From: Chitinibacter fontanus
GTDB taxonomy: Bacteria; Pseudomonadota; Gammaproteobacteria; Burkholderiales; Chitinibacteraceae
Assembly (NCBI RefSeq): GCF_013423785.1
Contig: NZ_CP058952.1
Location: 496,001 to 560,000, forward strand
DNA length: 64,000 nucleotides
Direction of reading: 5' to 3'
Shown: positions 46,880 through 57,057 of the stretch, piece by piece
Layout: each line of letters starts with the position of its first letter
Numbering within the stretch: position 1 is the first letter of the stretch
Made by a program: the position numbers and the translations under genes
Notes under the pieces: model-generated
The model's database searches: none
Told to the model about the DNA's origin: nothing
The model's input: the letters and a program-made list of their open reading frames with translations, nothing else

Positions 46880-47914
46880 TTAATCCTCTGCTGGAACTTC
46901 TTGCCCAGCATGAATAGCACGAATAAACTCAAGCTTGAACAGAAGCTTTTTCATTCCCTCTTTATCAAGACGCTGCGTATTATGTGAATTGTAATCTTCA
47001 ACCTCAGAAATACGCATATCACCCTGCTCAACAAATTTGCCGTAATTCAAATCGCGCAAATCTGGCGGCACACGGTAATACCCACCGCGATCTTCAGCAG
47101 CTACCATTTCTTCACGGCTCAATAAAGCCTCATATAGCTTCTCACCATGGCGTGTACCAATAATATTCACTTGATGGTCTGGTTTGCCAACAATCTCTAG
47201 CAAGGCGTGAGTTAATACTTCAACTGTTGCAGCAGGCGCTTTTTGCACAAAAATATCACCATTTTTACCATGCTCAAACGCGTATAGAACCAACTCTACC
47301 GCATCATCCAATGTCATCATGAAACGAGTCATCAATGGATCAGTGATGGTAATAGGTGTACCTGCACGTATTTGGTCAATAAACAATGGAATTACGGAGC
47401 CACGCGATGCCATTACATTACCATAGCGCGTACCACAAATCACAGTCTTGCTGTCATCCACATTGCGAGATTTTGCAACCATGACTTTTTCCATCATGGC
47501 TTTAGAAATACCCATGGCATTAATTGGATAAACTGCTTTATCTGTGCTGAGGCAAACAACACGTTTGACTCCATTCACAATGGCTGCTTCTAAAACATTT
47601 TCTGTACCCAGTACATTGGTTTTAACTGCCTGCATTGGGTGAAACTCACATGAAGGCACCTGTTTCAATGCTGCGGCATGAAAAATAAAATCAACGCCAC
47701 GTGTTGCACTAAGTACAGACTCGTAATCACGAACATCACCGATATAAAATTTAAGTTTAGGGTGATTGTACTTCTTGCGCATATCATCTTGTTTCTTCTC
47801 ATCGCGCGAAAAAATACGAATTTCGGCAATGTCCGAATTCAAAAAACGGCGCAGAACCGCGTTACCAAATGAACCTGTACCGCCCGTAATAAGAAGCACT
47901 TTTCCTTTAAACAT
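46880..47914 (-). CDS. fnlA: FnlA/WbjB/CapE UDP-GlcNAc 4,6-dehydratase (inverting)
   Basis: A 344-residue soluble SDR that dehydrates UDP-GlcNAc at C4/C6 and epimerises C5, starting UDP-L-FucNAc synthesis. It has TGGTGSFGNAVLRRFL at the NADP site, the HAAALKQVPSCEFHPMQA region and the STDKAVYPINAMGISKAMMEKV catalytic stretch, of which key parts are STDKA and MGISK. Order fnlA-fnlB-fnlC-wbuB agrees with known L-FucNAc clusters. Confidence 0.92.
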   Translation of the reverse strand: MFKGKVLLITGGTGSFGNAVLRRFLNSDIAEIRIFSRDEKKQDDMRKKYNHPKLKFYIGDVRDYESVLSATRGVDFIFHAAALKQVPSCEFHPMQAVKTNVLGTENVLEAAIVNGVKRVVCLSTDKAVYPINAMGISKAMMEKVMVAKSRNVDDSKTVICGTRYGNVMASRGSVIPLFIDQIRAGTPITITDPLMTRFMMTLDDAVELVLYAFEHGKNGDIFVQKAPAATVEVLTHALLEIVGKPDHQVNIIGTRHGEKLYEALLSREEMVAAEDRGGYYRVPPDLRDLNYGKFVEQGDMRISEVEDYNSHNTQRLDKEGMKKLLFKLEFIRAIHAGQEVPAED

Positions 47915-47979
47915 AACATCCCCAAAAAAAATAAAACCATTATTAGCAATTAATTCAACGCCACATTACAAGAAAAGAG

Positions 47980-48972
47980 TCAGCGCAAGGAATTCTCGTA
48001 CAATTCAATAACTGCATCTGAACGACGTTTTAGCAGCATATAATGCTCTTGATGAGTTCCAATCGATACACCTGCAGCCTTTTGGCTTGCATGTACAAAA
48101 CAAGGAATCAATCTCAACAGATACGGAATCAAATTTAAATTAAGTACAAGCCTGAACAATTTATTTTGAACACCGAAACAAAACAATCTATTTCTTAAAA
48201 GTAACCTACCTAGACAGCCCGTTTTGCGAGACAATAAATACTCGTACAAGCTTTTCTTATCCCGCGAGAAAAGGTCATTCTTTACTATATATGCGGAACC
48301 AGACGTTCTTCTATAATAAACAACAACATCAGTACTTTGAACAAACTGAACTTCTGGAATAGCCTCACCAATTTTGATCTGCATTGGAAAATCTTCTACA
48401 ACCTTATACTGATTTATAAAATCTACAAGGCCATCAATTTGAATAATTTTTCTATTAAAAAACAAACTAGGCGTATTTATCACACTAAGACCTTCTAACC
48501 TAGCGAGAAAGTTATTCCTATATATTCTAGCCCCTGCAAAAAGATGAAAATTTAATGAAAAATCATTAACAACAACCCCATCAATTAACAACAGCGGAGC
48601 ACCAGACAGAATATCAACTCCACTCACACCCTCAGCAAATTCAAAAATATTGGTTTTTGAATAGACGTCATCACCAGCAGTTATCTTAAAAAACTCAGAG
48701 TCAATAAACTCCCAAGTTGATGTATAGTTTAAACAGGTGCCTCTATTCACACCATCAGACTTCACAATAACTTCAGAAAATAATTGACTATTACTTGCCA
48801 ACCAAAATTTAACCAACTGTATCGTTTTATCTTTCGAGCCATCATCAGACACAATTAACTTAATCAGGCGACCATTCGCGTATTTTTCAACCTGATATTT
48901 AATACTCTCCAAGTGTTCAATAATATAGCTCTGGTGATTATACGTTATCACAACAAACACAAAATCAGTCAA
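47980..48972 (-). CDS. GT2-family glycosyltransferase
   Basis: A 330-residue GT-A glycosyltransferase. The N-terminus has FVVITYNHQSYIIEHLESIK and VSDDGSKD, where the aspartates bind the nucleotide sugar and metal, and ITAGDDVY carries a second acidic patch. The last third is a variable helical tail. The gene is distinctly A+T-rich. Its start overlaps the end of the previous gene by four bases. Donor and linkage cannot be predicted, though a Fuc3NAc, rhamnose or FucNAc transfer is possible. Confidence 0.8.
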   Translation of the reverse strand: MTDFVFVVITYNHQSYIIEHLESIKYQVEKYANGRLIKLIVSDDGSKDKTIQLVKFWLASNSQLFSEVIVKSDGVNRGTCLNYTSTWEFIDSEFFKITAGDDVYSKTNIFEFAEGVSGVDILSGAPLLLIDGVVVNDFSLNFHLFAGARIYRNNFLARLEGLSVINTPSLFFNRKIIQIDGLVDFINQYKVVEDFPMQIKIGEAIPEVQFVQSTDVVVYYRRTSGSAYIVKNDLFSRDKKSLYEYLLSRKTGCLGRLLLRNRLFCFGVQNKLFRLVLNLNLIPYLLRLIPCFVHASQKAAGVSIGTHQEHYMLLKRRSDAVIELYENSLR

Positions 48973-49829
48973 AGGAAACCCCTTTTAATCAACCTCTTAA
49001 CCCTTTTCTCTAATGCATTTTTTATAAAAATAAAGATGTCGAAACCAATCATTCTATAACCCAGCCAAACAAATTTCACACGCCAAGAAAAAGAATGCGG
49101 ATAACTTCGTCCATCTGACACGCCCCTATTACTTAAATCTAAATTCAAACCATATCTATTAATAGCATTAGTTATAACTTTCTCCACCCATTTGCCTCGA
49201 TGAATTGCGCCACCTAAGTCGTATTGATATACAAATGGCGACAAAGCATTTGATGATATTGCATAAAACTTATGAACAGTTTTAAAAGCCCGTGCAGATC
49301 CAAAAAACTCCCAAGCCCAAGGAGTATCAATATCGCCAATATAATTTTCTAGATGTTTGCGCCTCCACAGCGCAGGAGCTGAGTTAATTTTATAATCTGA
49401 GTTTTGCTTCACTAAATCATAACCCGCTAGATCCGTACTTTGCTCAACCGAAATTCCACTATTAAGAAAATATATTGCAGCTATATCTTGTTGTATCTTC
49501 ATGAATTCGTAACAGCGATTGATTTCAGCAACATCAACCATCTCCTCAAGAAGGTAATCATCAAAAAGCATGAGTATAAACTCAGTATCTGTTAATGCTA
49601 CAGCCTTTTTAAGCCTTGCCCCCCAAGGGATTTCCTTTTCAGCCTCATCGAGTTGTAACGTTTTTATATCTAAGCCATCCCAATGAAACACCATCGTTTC
49701 GGTATTCAATAATATTTTGCACTTACAATCAGGCCATTTATCACTCAGGGCGCTAAAAAAAGGAATCCAAACATCATTATATTTATCACAAGAATTTACA
49801 ACCAAACAGACCGTTTCCTCAAATGACAT
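48969..49829 (-). CDS. Probable glycosyltransferase of unrecognised family
   Basis: A 286-residue protein starting MSFEETVCLVVNSCDKYNDVW at 49829 with AGGGGA upstream. A longer in-frame start at 49910 is less likely because it begins inside the Wzy gene. It shows a GT-A-like layout: a first strand with CLVVNSCDKY, a middle LFDDYLLEE with an acidic DDY that could bind metal, and a GAIHRGKWVEK segment later. These features and its position among sugar genes suggest a glycosyltransferase. Low G+C supports recent acquisition. I cannot name its family with certainty. Confidence 0.65.
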   Translation of the reverse strand: MSFEETVCLVVNSCDKYNDVWIPFFSALSDKWPDCKCKILLNTETMVFHWDGLDIKTLQLDEAEKEIPWGARLKKAVALTDTEFILMLFDDYLLEEMVDVAEINRCYEFMKIQQDIAAIYFLNSGISVEQSTDLAGYDLVKQNSDYKINSAPALWRRKHLENYIGDIDTPWAWEFFGSARAFKTVHKFYAISSNALSPFVYQYDLGGAIHRGKWVEKVITNAINRYGLNLDLSNRGVSDGRSYPHSFSWRVKFVWLGYRMIGFDIFIFIKNALEKRVKRLIKRGFL

Positions 49830-49875
49830 AAAATCCCCTAATCCTAACAAAGCCTGCGCACATGGCAGTACAAAC

Positions 49876-51021
49876 TCAAAAAAGTTCCCTACAAACAATA
49901 TAAAATTCAATATTACATTTCAGCAATTTCATTTTTTTTGCTGGTACCGTAGAACGAACCAACGCTCTCAAAACAACAGTAGCAGTTAAAAAATACGGAG
50001 AGGAAACACTGTTTGTCGTCATTAATAATACAAACAGGACTAGAATCAAAATATTAGGTACACACATAAAATAGAGCAGCCATAAAATCCCCGCCCCAAA
50101 ACCAAACATCACAATAAGATAGTAAAACGAATTTAGCCAAAAACCATCTTTAGCTTCAATAAGAGACCACACTTCTAAATTCGGATAAAACGCATACTTT
50201 GGCAAATCAAATATTGCTTCACTACCATCTAGAACTCTCGCCCTAAAACTTGCCCCTCCATTTAGGGTTTCAACAAGCCTTTCTGGTAATGTATTTGTAA
50301 CTATCGCAACATATGTCAACAGAACAAATATCGCCAAGAAGAGTATAACAACCAACTTGTTCCTTACCAGATAAACCATTTGCACGATTAAAGATAAAAC
50401 AACAAACATTAATCCCAGCACTGATGTACTTAAAAAAACACAAAAAGACATCCAGAACCAATTAAGCCACTGTCTCGTTCTTGCAAAATAAAATAATGCC
50501 GGAGCTGTAAATACTGCAAAATAACTAGGCTCCCGAAATAATCCACCAGTTCGGTATTGATCCTTCGATAAATCCATTAACAAAAGTGCATTTTCTTCAA
50601 TGCCATACTTTGAATCAAAATATGTAAAAAAATAACCAAAATAATTAAACAATACCCATTGAAATACTAGACATGCCCCTGCAATGGTTGCAATCAAACC
50701 ATATGCCTTAAGAAAGGCATAGTCTTGTTTTCTGCATCCACAAAAAAACAGACAAAAGAAAGCGAACAAGATCATCCTCAGAACTGGCAGTACCCCTTCA
50801 CTGTAAAAGCAAAAATAGTACGTCAAATACGGTACGAACAGGATAACCATAGTCATCGAAAAAAAATAAAACGTTTTTTCAATACCCCCAAAGAAAAACA
50901 AATATAAAAAACAAAACAAAACCAAATAATCACCAACACTCAAACCAAGTGGTGCTTTAAAAAAAGTCAACACAGGTGCAAGTAAAAAAATCCACCACAC
51001 AAAAGGCAGTCTATCCTTCAT
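49876..51021 (-). CDS. Wzy-like O-antigen polymerase
   Basis: A 381-residue, very hydrophobic protein with about ten or eleven membrane segments and a larger periplasmic loop that contains a TGGLFREPSYFAVFTAP motif, a pattern seen in many Wzy polymerases (R-x-PSYFA). It probably joins repeat units at the outer face of the inner membrane. Its 3' end overlaps the preferred start region of the next gene only if that gene used its longer start. High A+T content. Family sequence is always weakly conserved. Confidence 0.75.
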   Translation of the reverse strand: MKDRLPFVWWIFLLAPVLTFFKAPLGLSVGDYLVLFCFLYLFFFGGIEKTFYFFSMTMVILFVPYLTYYFCFYSEGVLPVLRMILFAFFCLFFCGCRKQDYAFLKAYGLIATIAGACLVFQWVLFNYFGYFFTYFDSKYGIEENALLLMDLSKDQYRTGGLFREPSYFAVFTAPALFYFARTRQWLNWFWMSFCVFLSTSVLGLMFVVLSLIVQMVYLVRNKLVVILFLAIFVLLTYVAIVTNTLPERLVETLNGGASFRARVLDGSEAIFDLPKYAFYPNLEVWSLIEAKDGFWLNSFYYLIVMFGFGAGILWLLYFMCVPNILILVLFVLLMTTNSVSSPYFLTATVVLRALVRSTVPAKKMKLLKCNIEFYIVCRELF

Positions 51022-51409
51022 CTTAGTCTCTCTGCAGCTTGTTGACGCAGCTTATGATATATACTGGCCCATAAACTTTTTCTAAAGAAAACAAATTTTA
51101 TTAACCCACAAAAGAACAACAAAATGAAATTTATATTATTAACACTACAAACCTTCATCAAAAGACCATAACTATCACTGAGAGCCACCTAATAACACGA
51201 TTTAGACATTGCTAAAATTCTTCAGGCCTTGAACAAATCAATCCAATTAGCGCAATTCGCATGTTTTACCCCCACCTCCAGAATGCAGACAATTAAAGCC
51301 ACCCTAACGGCCTAGATATACGCACGCTTAAAATCGAGGCAGCCTTTGCACAGCAATATCAAGACATAAAACAAAAAAATCTATAAAAAATTGCAAAAAA
51401 TATCACACA
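51022..51409. other. 388-base A+T-rich gap between wzy-like and wzx-like genes
   Basis: No full gene is seen. On the plus strand, opposite to the cluster, a 39-codon stop-to-stop stretch (51196-51315) and then a second in another frame (51309-51386) read like protein (for example IAKILQALNKS and KIEAAFAQQYQDI) but lack starts. They could be a decayed gene or chance. No terminal inverted repeats of an insertion sequence were noticed. Confidence 0.4.
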
Positions 51410-52660
51410 TTAAAAATCAAATACTTTGTAAGAATAAGCCACATAAATCAAGTAAATAAAACTGCCCATCACATAAGCCAAACTAGCACCACTGACGCCA
51501 AAAGATCTGATGAAAAAATAAGACGACATAGTTATCGCTAAAAAATACAATAATTCACCAACAACAAATACACGAACACCTTTCTTCGCAATGATCGGGT
51601 ACACAAATAGCGAGCTTATTATTTTCGCAGCATCTCCGAGCAATTGAAGCATTACAAAATCAGCCGCTACATCAAATTCTTTTGAGAACAACAAAACAAC
51701 AATCTGATCTCTAAATATTGAGCCGAAAACAAAAACCATGACTACTACAGGAAACAACAATTTCGCAAAAATTAATAATTGATTAAAAATTTCTTTTCTA
51801 CCTCGAGCACTTGCAAGTGGCGGCAAATAAAATGTACCTACAGCTACAGTGATAACGGCCTGATACACTTCTGAAATTTTATATGCCGCCTGCCAATGCC
51901 CTGCAGCTTCAAGTCCCGTATAAGAAATCAACATAGATCGCACTATGACAATTGAAGTCGGCAAACAAATTGCCCCCACTATAGACATCAAAGCAAAGCC
52001 TCCAATCTGTTTAAAATGCGATTGATTTGCCCTCCCCCACCAAAATTTAATTTTAAACCACGGTTGGCGTAATGAAGCACATATAAAAAATGCGCCAGAA
52101 ACGGCCGAAAAAATCGATGCGCCAACTAAAACGCCATACAATCCAAAATAGATTGTAAGTGTGATTATTGATATCGTCGCACAGACCAATGACAATGAAC
52201 TTAAAATTGTATACCGCTTATAATCTTGCATTCCATTATAAATAGAAACAAATAAAGCACTTATTGATGCCAATGGCAATAAAATTGCAACCAAACAAAC
52301 CAACCAATAAAAACCCGAACTTTCAAACAAAATTTCAGAAATAAAGCCTGATAATACAAGAGTAGGAATTACTACCATAACTAGCAATAGCATTAGCCAT
52401 TTTAAACTTGCTTCCCACCATGGGGCACATGCTTCATAACCATCCGCAATATATTCAGCTGTATATTTAACAACACCACTCCCTAGTGGTGCAGTAACTA
52501 TTCCAAATAAAATAGCAATTAAACCTTGCAGCTGCCCCAACATAGCTAGTCCACTCGGCCCTGTGTATGTAGCGACAATTTTGGCGATTATAAAACCACT
52601 AGAAAGGCGAACTAACGTTAATAAACCGGTGGATGCTAGGATGGTAAAAAACCGTTTCAT
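51410..52660 (-). CDS. Wzx-type polysaccharide flippase
   Basis: A 416-residue membrane protein with about twelve hydrophobic segments, of the polysaccharide transporter (MOP superfamily) type, which flips undecaprenyl-linked units to the periplasm. Its start [24 protein letters not shown] and AMLGQLQG segment are close to WzxE-like translocases, which work on amino-sugar units. It overlaps the aminotransferase stop by four bases. The matching Wzy and Wzz genes are in the same cluster. Confidence 0.85.
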   Translation of the reverse strand: MKRFFTILASTGLLTLVRLSSGFIIAKIVATYTGPSGLAMLGQLQGLIAILFGIVTAPLGSGVVKYTAEYIADGYEACAPWWEASLKWLMLLLVMVVIPTLVLSGFISEILFESSGFYWLVCLVAILLPLASISALFVSIYNGMQDYKRYTILSSLSLVCATISIITLTIYFGLYGVLVGASIFSAVSGAFFICASLRQPWFKIKFWWGRANQSHFKQIGGFALMSIVGAICLPTSIVIVRSMLISYTGLEAAGHWQAAYKISEVYQAVITVAVGTFYLPPLASARGRKEIFNQLLIFAKLLFPVVVMVFVFGSIFRDQIVVLLFSKEFDVAADFVMLQLLGDAAKIISSLFVYPIIAKKGVRVFVVGELLYFLAITMSSYFFIRSFGVSGASLAYVMGSFIYLIYVAYSYKVFDF

Positions 52661-53748
52661 CGTAATTGCGTCTTTATTGCGGAAATTACTTGCTCAACCT
52701 CTTCATCTGTAACTGTCGGTCCGATTGGTAAGCTTAAAACATTCCTATGTATTTGCTCAGAAATTGGCAAATGCATGCCCACAAATTCTATATATGCAGA
52801 CTGTTTATGCGGTGGAATGGGGTAATGAATCATTGTTCCAATTCCACGCTCTGTTAATTGCATTTGCAATTCATCCCGATTTTGGCTTTGAATTACAAAT
52901 AAATGCCAAGCAGATTCCGCACCTTCAATAATAACAGGCAAAACAAGTGGGAGACCTTTCAAGCCTTCAGAATATTTGGCAGCAATCTCTTTACGTCGCT
53001 TGGTTTCTGAATCTAAATATGGCAGCTTTGCTGATAATAATGCAGCTTGCAATTCATCTAAGCGGCAATTAAAGCCCTTCACTTCATTATGGTATTTAAC
53101 TTTTGAGCCATAATTTGTTAATACCCGTACTTTCTCAGCCAATTCAGCATCATTTGTTGCCACCGCACCCGCATCACCCAAAGCCCCCAAGTTCTTCCCC
53201 GGATAAAAACTAAAGCCAGCAGCATGACCTAAACTGCCGACCTTACGGCCTTTGTACAATGCACCATGGGCTTGTGCTGCATCCTCAATGACTTTGAGTT
53301 TGTGTTTTTCAGCAATGGCCATAATTGGATCCATATCTGCTGGCTGACCATACAGGTGCACAGCAATAATTGCCTTGGTACGCGGGGTAATCGCGGCTTC
53401 AATCAATGTCGGATCAATATTGTAGGTATCAAGCCGTGGCTCAACAGGAATAGGGGTTGCACCCGCATACGTCGCAGCTAGCCATGTTGCAATATAAGTA
53501 TTGGATGGCACAATCACTTCATCGCCTGCCCCAATACCATAGGCGCGCAAAATTAAATGCAGTGCATCAAGGCCATTACTCACCCCTACACAATGCTGTG
53601 TAGCGCAATATTGAGCAAAAGCAGATTCAAACCGCTTTCCCTCATTACCCAAAATATACCAACCCGAATCTAGCACACGGGCAAAAGCATCGATTAATTC
53701 TGAACGGTGCGCGGCATTAATTGCTTTCAAATCTAAGAATGGAATCAT
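52657..53748 (-). CDS. dTDP-3-keto-6-deoxyhexose 3-aminotransferase (FdtB/QdtB-like)
   Basis: A 363-residue DegT-family PLP aminotransferase, with PLP lysine likely Lys185 in [15 protein letters not shown]. The [13 protein letters not shown] form is typical of FdtB/QdtB, which aminate C3 of dTDP-3-keto-6-deoxyhexose. It starts three bases after the acetyltransferase and is followed by wzx. With the ketoisomerase it forms the dTDP-Fuc3NAc or dTDP-Qui3NAc route. Which of the two cannot be told. Confidence 0.88.
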   Translation of the reverse strand: MIPFLDLKAINAAHRSELIDAFARVLDSGWYILGNEGKRFESAFAQYCATQHCVGVSNGLDALHLILRAYGIGAGDEVIVPSNTYIATWLAATYAGATPIPVEPRLDTYNIDPTLIEAAITPRTKAIIAVHLYGQPADMDPIMAIAEKHKLKVIEDAAQAHGALYKGRKVGSLGHAAGFSFYPGKNLGALGDAGAVATNDAELAEKVRVLTNYGSKVKYHNEVKGFNCRLDELQAALLSAKLPYLDSETKRRKEIAAKYSEGLKGLPLVLPVIIEGAESAWHLFVIQSQNRDELQMQLTERGIGTMIHYPIPPHKQSAYIEFVGMHLPISEQIHRNVLSLPIGPTVTDEEVEQVISAIKTQLR

Positions 53749-53751
53749 ATT

Positions 53752-54207
53752 TTACTCTGAATATCTCATTAGTCTTGCAGGTACGCCAGCTACGATTGAA
53801 TTTGCTGTTACATCTTTTGTAACAACCGCACCCGCACCAATCAGCGCATTTTCACCAATAGTCACGCCCGGTAAGATGACAGCCCCCGCACCAATTGATG
53901 CGCCTTTTTTTACAGTAGTACCATAAAATTTATCTGGATATTGCTTTGATTTAGGATATTTATCATTTGCAAATGTAACGTTTGGACCAATAAAAACATC
54001 ATCCTCTAATCGAGTGCCATCCCACAGGTAAACTCCTGATTTTACAGTTACGCGATCACCTAGAATTACATCATTTTCAATGAAGCAATGTGCATTGATA
54101 TTACAATCATTTCCAATCTGAGCATTTGGCAATATAACGCAAAATTGCCACACCAGAGTTCTGTTTCCAATTGCTTTTGTTTGAACATCACTTGATTGAT
54201 GAATCAT
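53752..54207 (-). CDS. Hexapeptide N-acetyltransferase (FdtC/QdtC-like)
   Basis: A 151-residue left-handed beta-helix acetyltransferase with repeats such as [33 protein letters not shown] and [16 protein letters not shown]. It likely N-acetylates the 3-amino sugar made by its neighbour. The histidine in NAHCFIEND is in the usual position for catalysis or CoA binding. It overlaps the ketoisomerase gene by one base. Confidence 0.86.
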   Translation of the reverse strand: MIHQSSDVQTKAIGNRTLVWQFCVILPNAQIGNDCNINAHCFIENDVILGDRVTVKSGVYLWDGTRLEDDVFIGPNVTFANDKYPKSKQYPDKFYGTTVKKGASIGAGAVILPGVTIGENALIGAGAVVTKDVTANSIVAGVPARLMRYSE

Positions 54208-54611
54208 TATTTCCCACCATGAGCTAATGCATGAAACTCTTCATAACTTCGAATATAATCACCTTCATCATAATAATCATCCGCAAGCACCATCAACACG
54301 CAATCATCGCTGAAATCATACATTTCTCTCCACATGAATGACTCAATCAGCAATCCTTGAGCAGGATTATCCAGAAGAAGATCAATTTTTTCATCCCCAT
54401 CATCAAGTAAAAAACGGCAAGAACCACGTACCGCAATCGCCACTTGTTTAAGCTTTTTATGAGCATGAAGCCCGCGACGCACACCATCTTGGGTTTTGAA
54501 TAAGTAGTAAACACGTTTAATGGGAAAAGGAATATTTTTTTCTTCCTCTAAGGCCACCAAAGAACCACGTTCATCACCATGTTTTTGCAGCTGAATTAAC
54601 TTTATTTGCAT
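54207..54611 (-). CDS. dTDP-4-keto-6-deoxyglucose 3,4-ketoisomerase (FdtA/QdtA-like)
   Basis: A 134-residue cupin (WxcM-like) enzyme that shifts the keto group from C4 to C3, starting the dTDP-3-amino-sugar branch. Conserved residues are visible in [17 protein letters not shown] and [12 protein letters not shown], whose histidine is catalytic. FdtA gives the galacto and QdtA the gluco product. They differ at few positions and the choice is left open. Seven bases separate it from rfbC. Confidence 0.88.
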   Translation of the reverse strand: MQIKLIQLQKHGDERGSLVALEEEKNIPFPIKRVYYLFKTQDGVRRGLHAHKKLKQVAIAVRGSCRFLLDDGDEKIDLLLDNPAQGLLIESFMWREMYDFSDDCVLMVLADDYYDEGDYIRSYEEFHALAHGGK

Positions 54612-54618
54612 TTTTTTC

Positions 54619-55164
54619 CTATCTAAACTTTTCTGCGCGACTGAAGTCTATGCCCTTAGCATCTTTATCTGAAACAATCGGCTGCATTGTTAAAGGCCAT
54701 TGAATATTTAAATTACCATCGTCCCATAAAATAGTGCGCTCACACTCAGGAAACCAAAAATCAGTTGATTTGTAATGTAAATCTGCGGTTGCCGATAAAA
54801 CATAAAAACCGTGGGCGAATCCTTCTGGAATCCAAAGCTGTTCATGATTTTCAGAAGATAAAATTCTTCCAGTCCATTGCCCAAAGGTTGTAGAACTCTC
54901 ACGCAAATCAACTGCAACATCAAATACTTCACCCTTCGTAACGCGAACCAGTTTACCTTGCGGCTTTCCAATTTGATAATGCAGGCCTCGCAACACTCGG
55001 TGTACCGAATGTGAGTGATTGTCTTGTACGAAGTTAATTTGTCGCCCCAGATACTCTTCAAAGCGCAGTTGATTGTAACTTTCCAGAAAGTATCCTCTTT
55101 TATCATGAAATACACTGGGCTGAATAATTTTAACTTCAGGTATAATCGTATCAATTACTTTCAT
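54619..55164 (-). CDS. rfbC: dTDP-4-dehydrorhamnose 3,5-epimerase
   Basis: RmlC epimerises C3 and C5 of dTDP-4-keto-6-deoxyglucose. The 181-residue cupin has RGYFLESYN, QDNHSHSVHRVLRGLHYQ with the catalytic histidine, and GFAHGFYVLS. The sequence is A+T-rich relative to rfbB and rfbD upstream, as though it came with the imported central block. Presence of rfbC and rfbD implies dTDP-L-rhamnose is also made. Confidence 0.94.
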   Translation of the reverse strand: MKVIDTIIPEVKIIQPSVFHDKRGYFLESYNQLRFEEYLGRQINFVQDNHSHSVHRVLRGLHYQIGKPQGKLVRVTKGEVFDVAVDLRESSTTFGQWTGRILSSENHEQLWIPEGFAHGFYVLSATADLHYKSTDFWFPECERTILWDDGNLNIQWPLTMQPIVSDKDAKGIDFSRAEKFR

Positions 55165-55232
55165 AGCAAGCTCCGAAGCCTAATTAATTTTCATAAAAGT
55201 TACGACAATACCTAATAACAATTTACGATGAA

Positions 55233-56108
55233 TTAACTATCGAGCAAACTTATTAAATACCGTCCATATGCATTCTTACTTAAAGATTGAGCAAGCTTTC
55301 TTAATTGAGCCTCGTTAATCCAACCTTTTCGAAATGCAATCTCCTCAGGGCAACTCACCTTTAGGCCTTGTCGCGTTTCGATGGTTCGAATAAATTGGCT
55401 TGCATCTAGCATGGATTCATGAGTTCCAGTATCCAACCAAGCATACCCACGATTCATTATTTTTACTCTTAAGCTACCTCGACGAAGATATTCTTCATTC
55501 ACATCGGTGATTTCCAGCTCACCTCGTTTTGATGGCTTGATATTCTTTGCTATTTCTACAACTTTATTGTCATAAAAATAAAGCCCTGTTAGCGCATAAT
55601 TTGATTTTGGGCTTACTGGCTTTTCTTCAATCGATATAGCATGGCCTAGTGCATCAAACTCCACCACACCATAACGCTCTGGATCATTCACGTGGTAGGC
55701 AAAAACACTTGCTCCATTCTGCTGTTCGTTAGCATCGCACAGCAAACTAACTAACTCGTGTCCGTAAAAAATATTGTCGCCTAGCACAAGCGCCACATTA
55801 TCTTTCCCGATAAAATCTTCACCAATGATTAAAGCTTGTGCCAGACCGTCCGGGCTTGGTTGCACGGCGTACTGCAGTTTTATCCCCCACTGGCTGCCAT
55901 CACCGAGCAATTGCTCAAAGCGTGGCGTGTCTTGTGGGGTGGAGATGATCAGAATATCGCGAATACCCGCCAGCAATAAGGTGCTGAGCGGGTAGTAAAT
56001 CATTGGTTTATCGTAGATCGGCAGCAGTTGTTTTGAGACTGCGATGGTCGCTGGGTACAAGCGCGTACCCGAACCACCTGCCAAAATAATGCCTTTACGG
56101 TTTGCCAT
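55233..56108 (-). CDS. rfbA: Glucose-1-phosphate thymidylyltransferase
   Basis: RmlA makes dTDP-glucose. The 291-residue protein has the nucleotide-binding [16 protein letters not shown] at the N-terminus, [10 protein letters not shown], the catalytic-metal Asp in LGDNIFYGH and [14 protein letters not shown]. The ATG at 56108 (MANRKG) is at better distance from GAGG than the ATG at 56114. Base composition changes within the gene: the 5' part resembles rfbD while the 3' part is A+T-rich. The protein is intact. Confidence 0.95.
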   Translation of the reverse strand: MANRKGIILAGGSGTRLYPATIAVSKQLLPIYDKPMIYYPLSTLLLAGIRDILIISTPQDTPRFEQLLGDGSQWGIKLQYAVQPSPDGLAQALIIGEDFIGKDNVALVLGDNIFYGHELVSLLCDANEQQNGASVFAYHVNDPERYGVVEFDALGHAISIEEKPVSPKSNYALTGLYFYDNKVVEIAKNIKPSKRGELEITDVNEEYLRRGSLRVKIMNRGYAWLDTGTHESMLDASQFIRTIETRQGLKVSCPEEIAFRKGWINEAQLRKLAQSLSKNAYGRYLISLLDS

Positions 56109-56140
56109 GTTCATGTCCTCAATGGGTCTATATCTGGTGG

Positions 56141-57055
56141 CTAGGCTTGCTTAATCAGCATCATTACCTGCTGGACGGCACTTGGCCACTGCGGCAAGAC
56201 TAGACCGAAGGTGCTTTGCAGTTTGCGGGAATCAAGCCGCGAGTTTGCTGGACGCGGCGCGGGTAGCGGGTAAGCACTTGCTGGAATCGCTTGAATATCT
56301 TTGGCTGCGATCTTGAGGGTATAACCCTGCAGAGTAGCAAATTCATTAATCAGCAACGCATACCCATACCATGACGTTTCACCTGCCGCCAGCAGATGAT
56401 AGGTACCGTAGGCAAAGTTGGATTGGTCGGCACTACGTACGTACTGCGCGACGATCTGGGCAGTGACATCGGCGAGCAAGCTAGCAGACGTTGGTGCGCC
56501 GTATTGATCATTGATCACACTGAGCGCATCACGTTGCAGCATCAGTCGCAACATAGTTTTAAGGAAGTTGCCGCCATGAACGCCAAAGACCCAGCTGGTG
56601 CGGAAGATCAAATGGCGCGGGTTAGCGGCAGCCACGGCCAACTCGCCCGCCAGCTTGGTTTTGCCGTACACCGATTGCGGATTAGGCTTATCGGTCTCAA
56701 CGTAGTAACCGTCTTTTTTGCCATCGAACACGTAATCGGTCGAATAGTGAACGAGCAAAGCACCGAGCTTGGCAGCTTCTTCGGCGAGCACTTGTGGTGC
56801 AATCGCGTTCAGCGCTGTGGCTAGCTCAACTTCAGACTCGGCCTTGTCTACTGCGGTGTACGCAGCGGGGTTGACGATGATGTCTGGCCGAACGCGCTGC
56901 ACCAGCTCTCGAATCGCAGCAGGATTAGACAGGTCGCATTCTTCGCGATCCACCGCGATCACCTCGCCCAATACGGCGAGGCTACGTTGCAGTTCAAAGC
57001 CTACTTGCCCATTTTTACCCGTGACGAGTATCTTGGGTATTGCGTTCAAAGCCAT
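56141..57055 (-). CDS. rfbD: dTDP-4-dehydrorhamnose reductase
   Basis: RmlD reduces dTDP-4-keto-L-rhamnose to dTDP-L-rhamnose with NADPH. The 304-residue SDR has [30 protein letters not shown] and the catalytic [12 protein letters not shown] 57055 lies two bases after the rfbB stop. An upstream in-frame start at 57142 would overlap rfbB by 85 bases and is rejected. Confidence 0.95.
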   Translation of the reverse strand: MALNAIPKILVTGKNGQVGFELQRSLAVLGEVIAVDREECDLSNPAAIRELVQRVRPDIIVNPAAYTAVDKAESEVELATALNAIAPQVLAEEAAKLGALLVHYSTDYVFDGKKDGYYVETDKPNPQSVYGKTKLAGELAVAAANPRHLIFRTSWVFGVHGGNFLKTMLRLMLQRDALSVINDQYGAPTSASLLADVTAQIVAQYVRSADQSNFAYGTYHLLAAGETSWYGYALLINEFATLQGYTLKIAAKDIQAIPASAYPLPAPRPANSRLDSRKLQSTFGLVLPQWPSAVQQVMMLIKQA

Positions 57056-57057
57056 GA

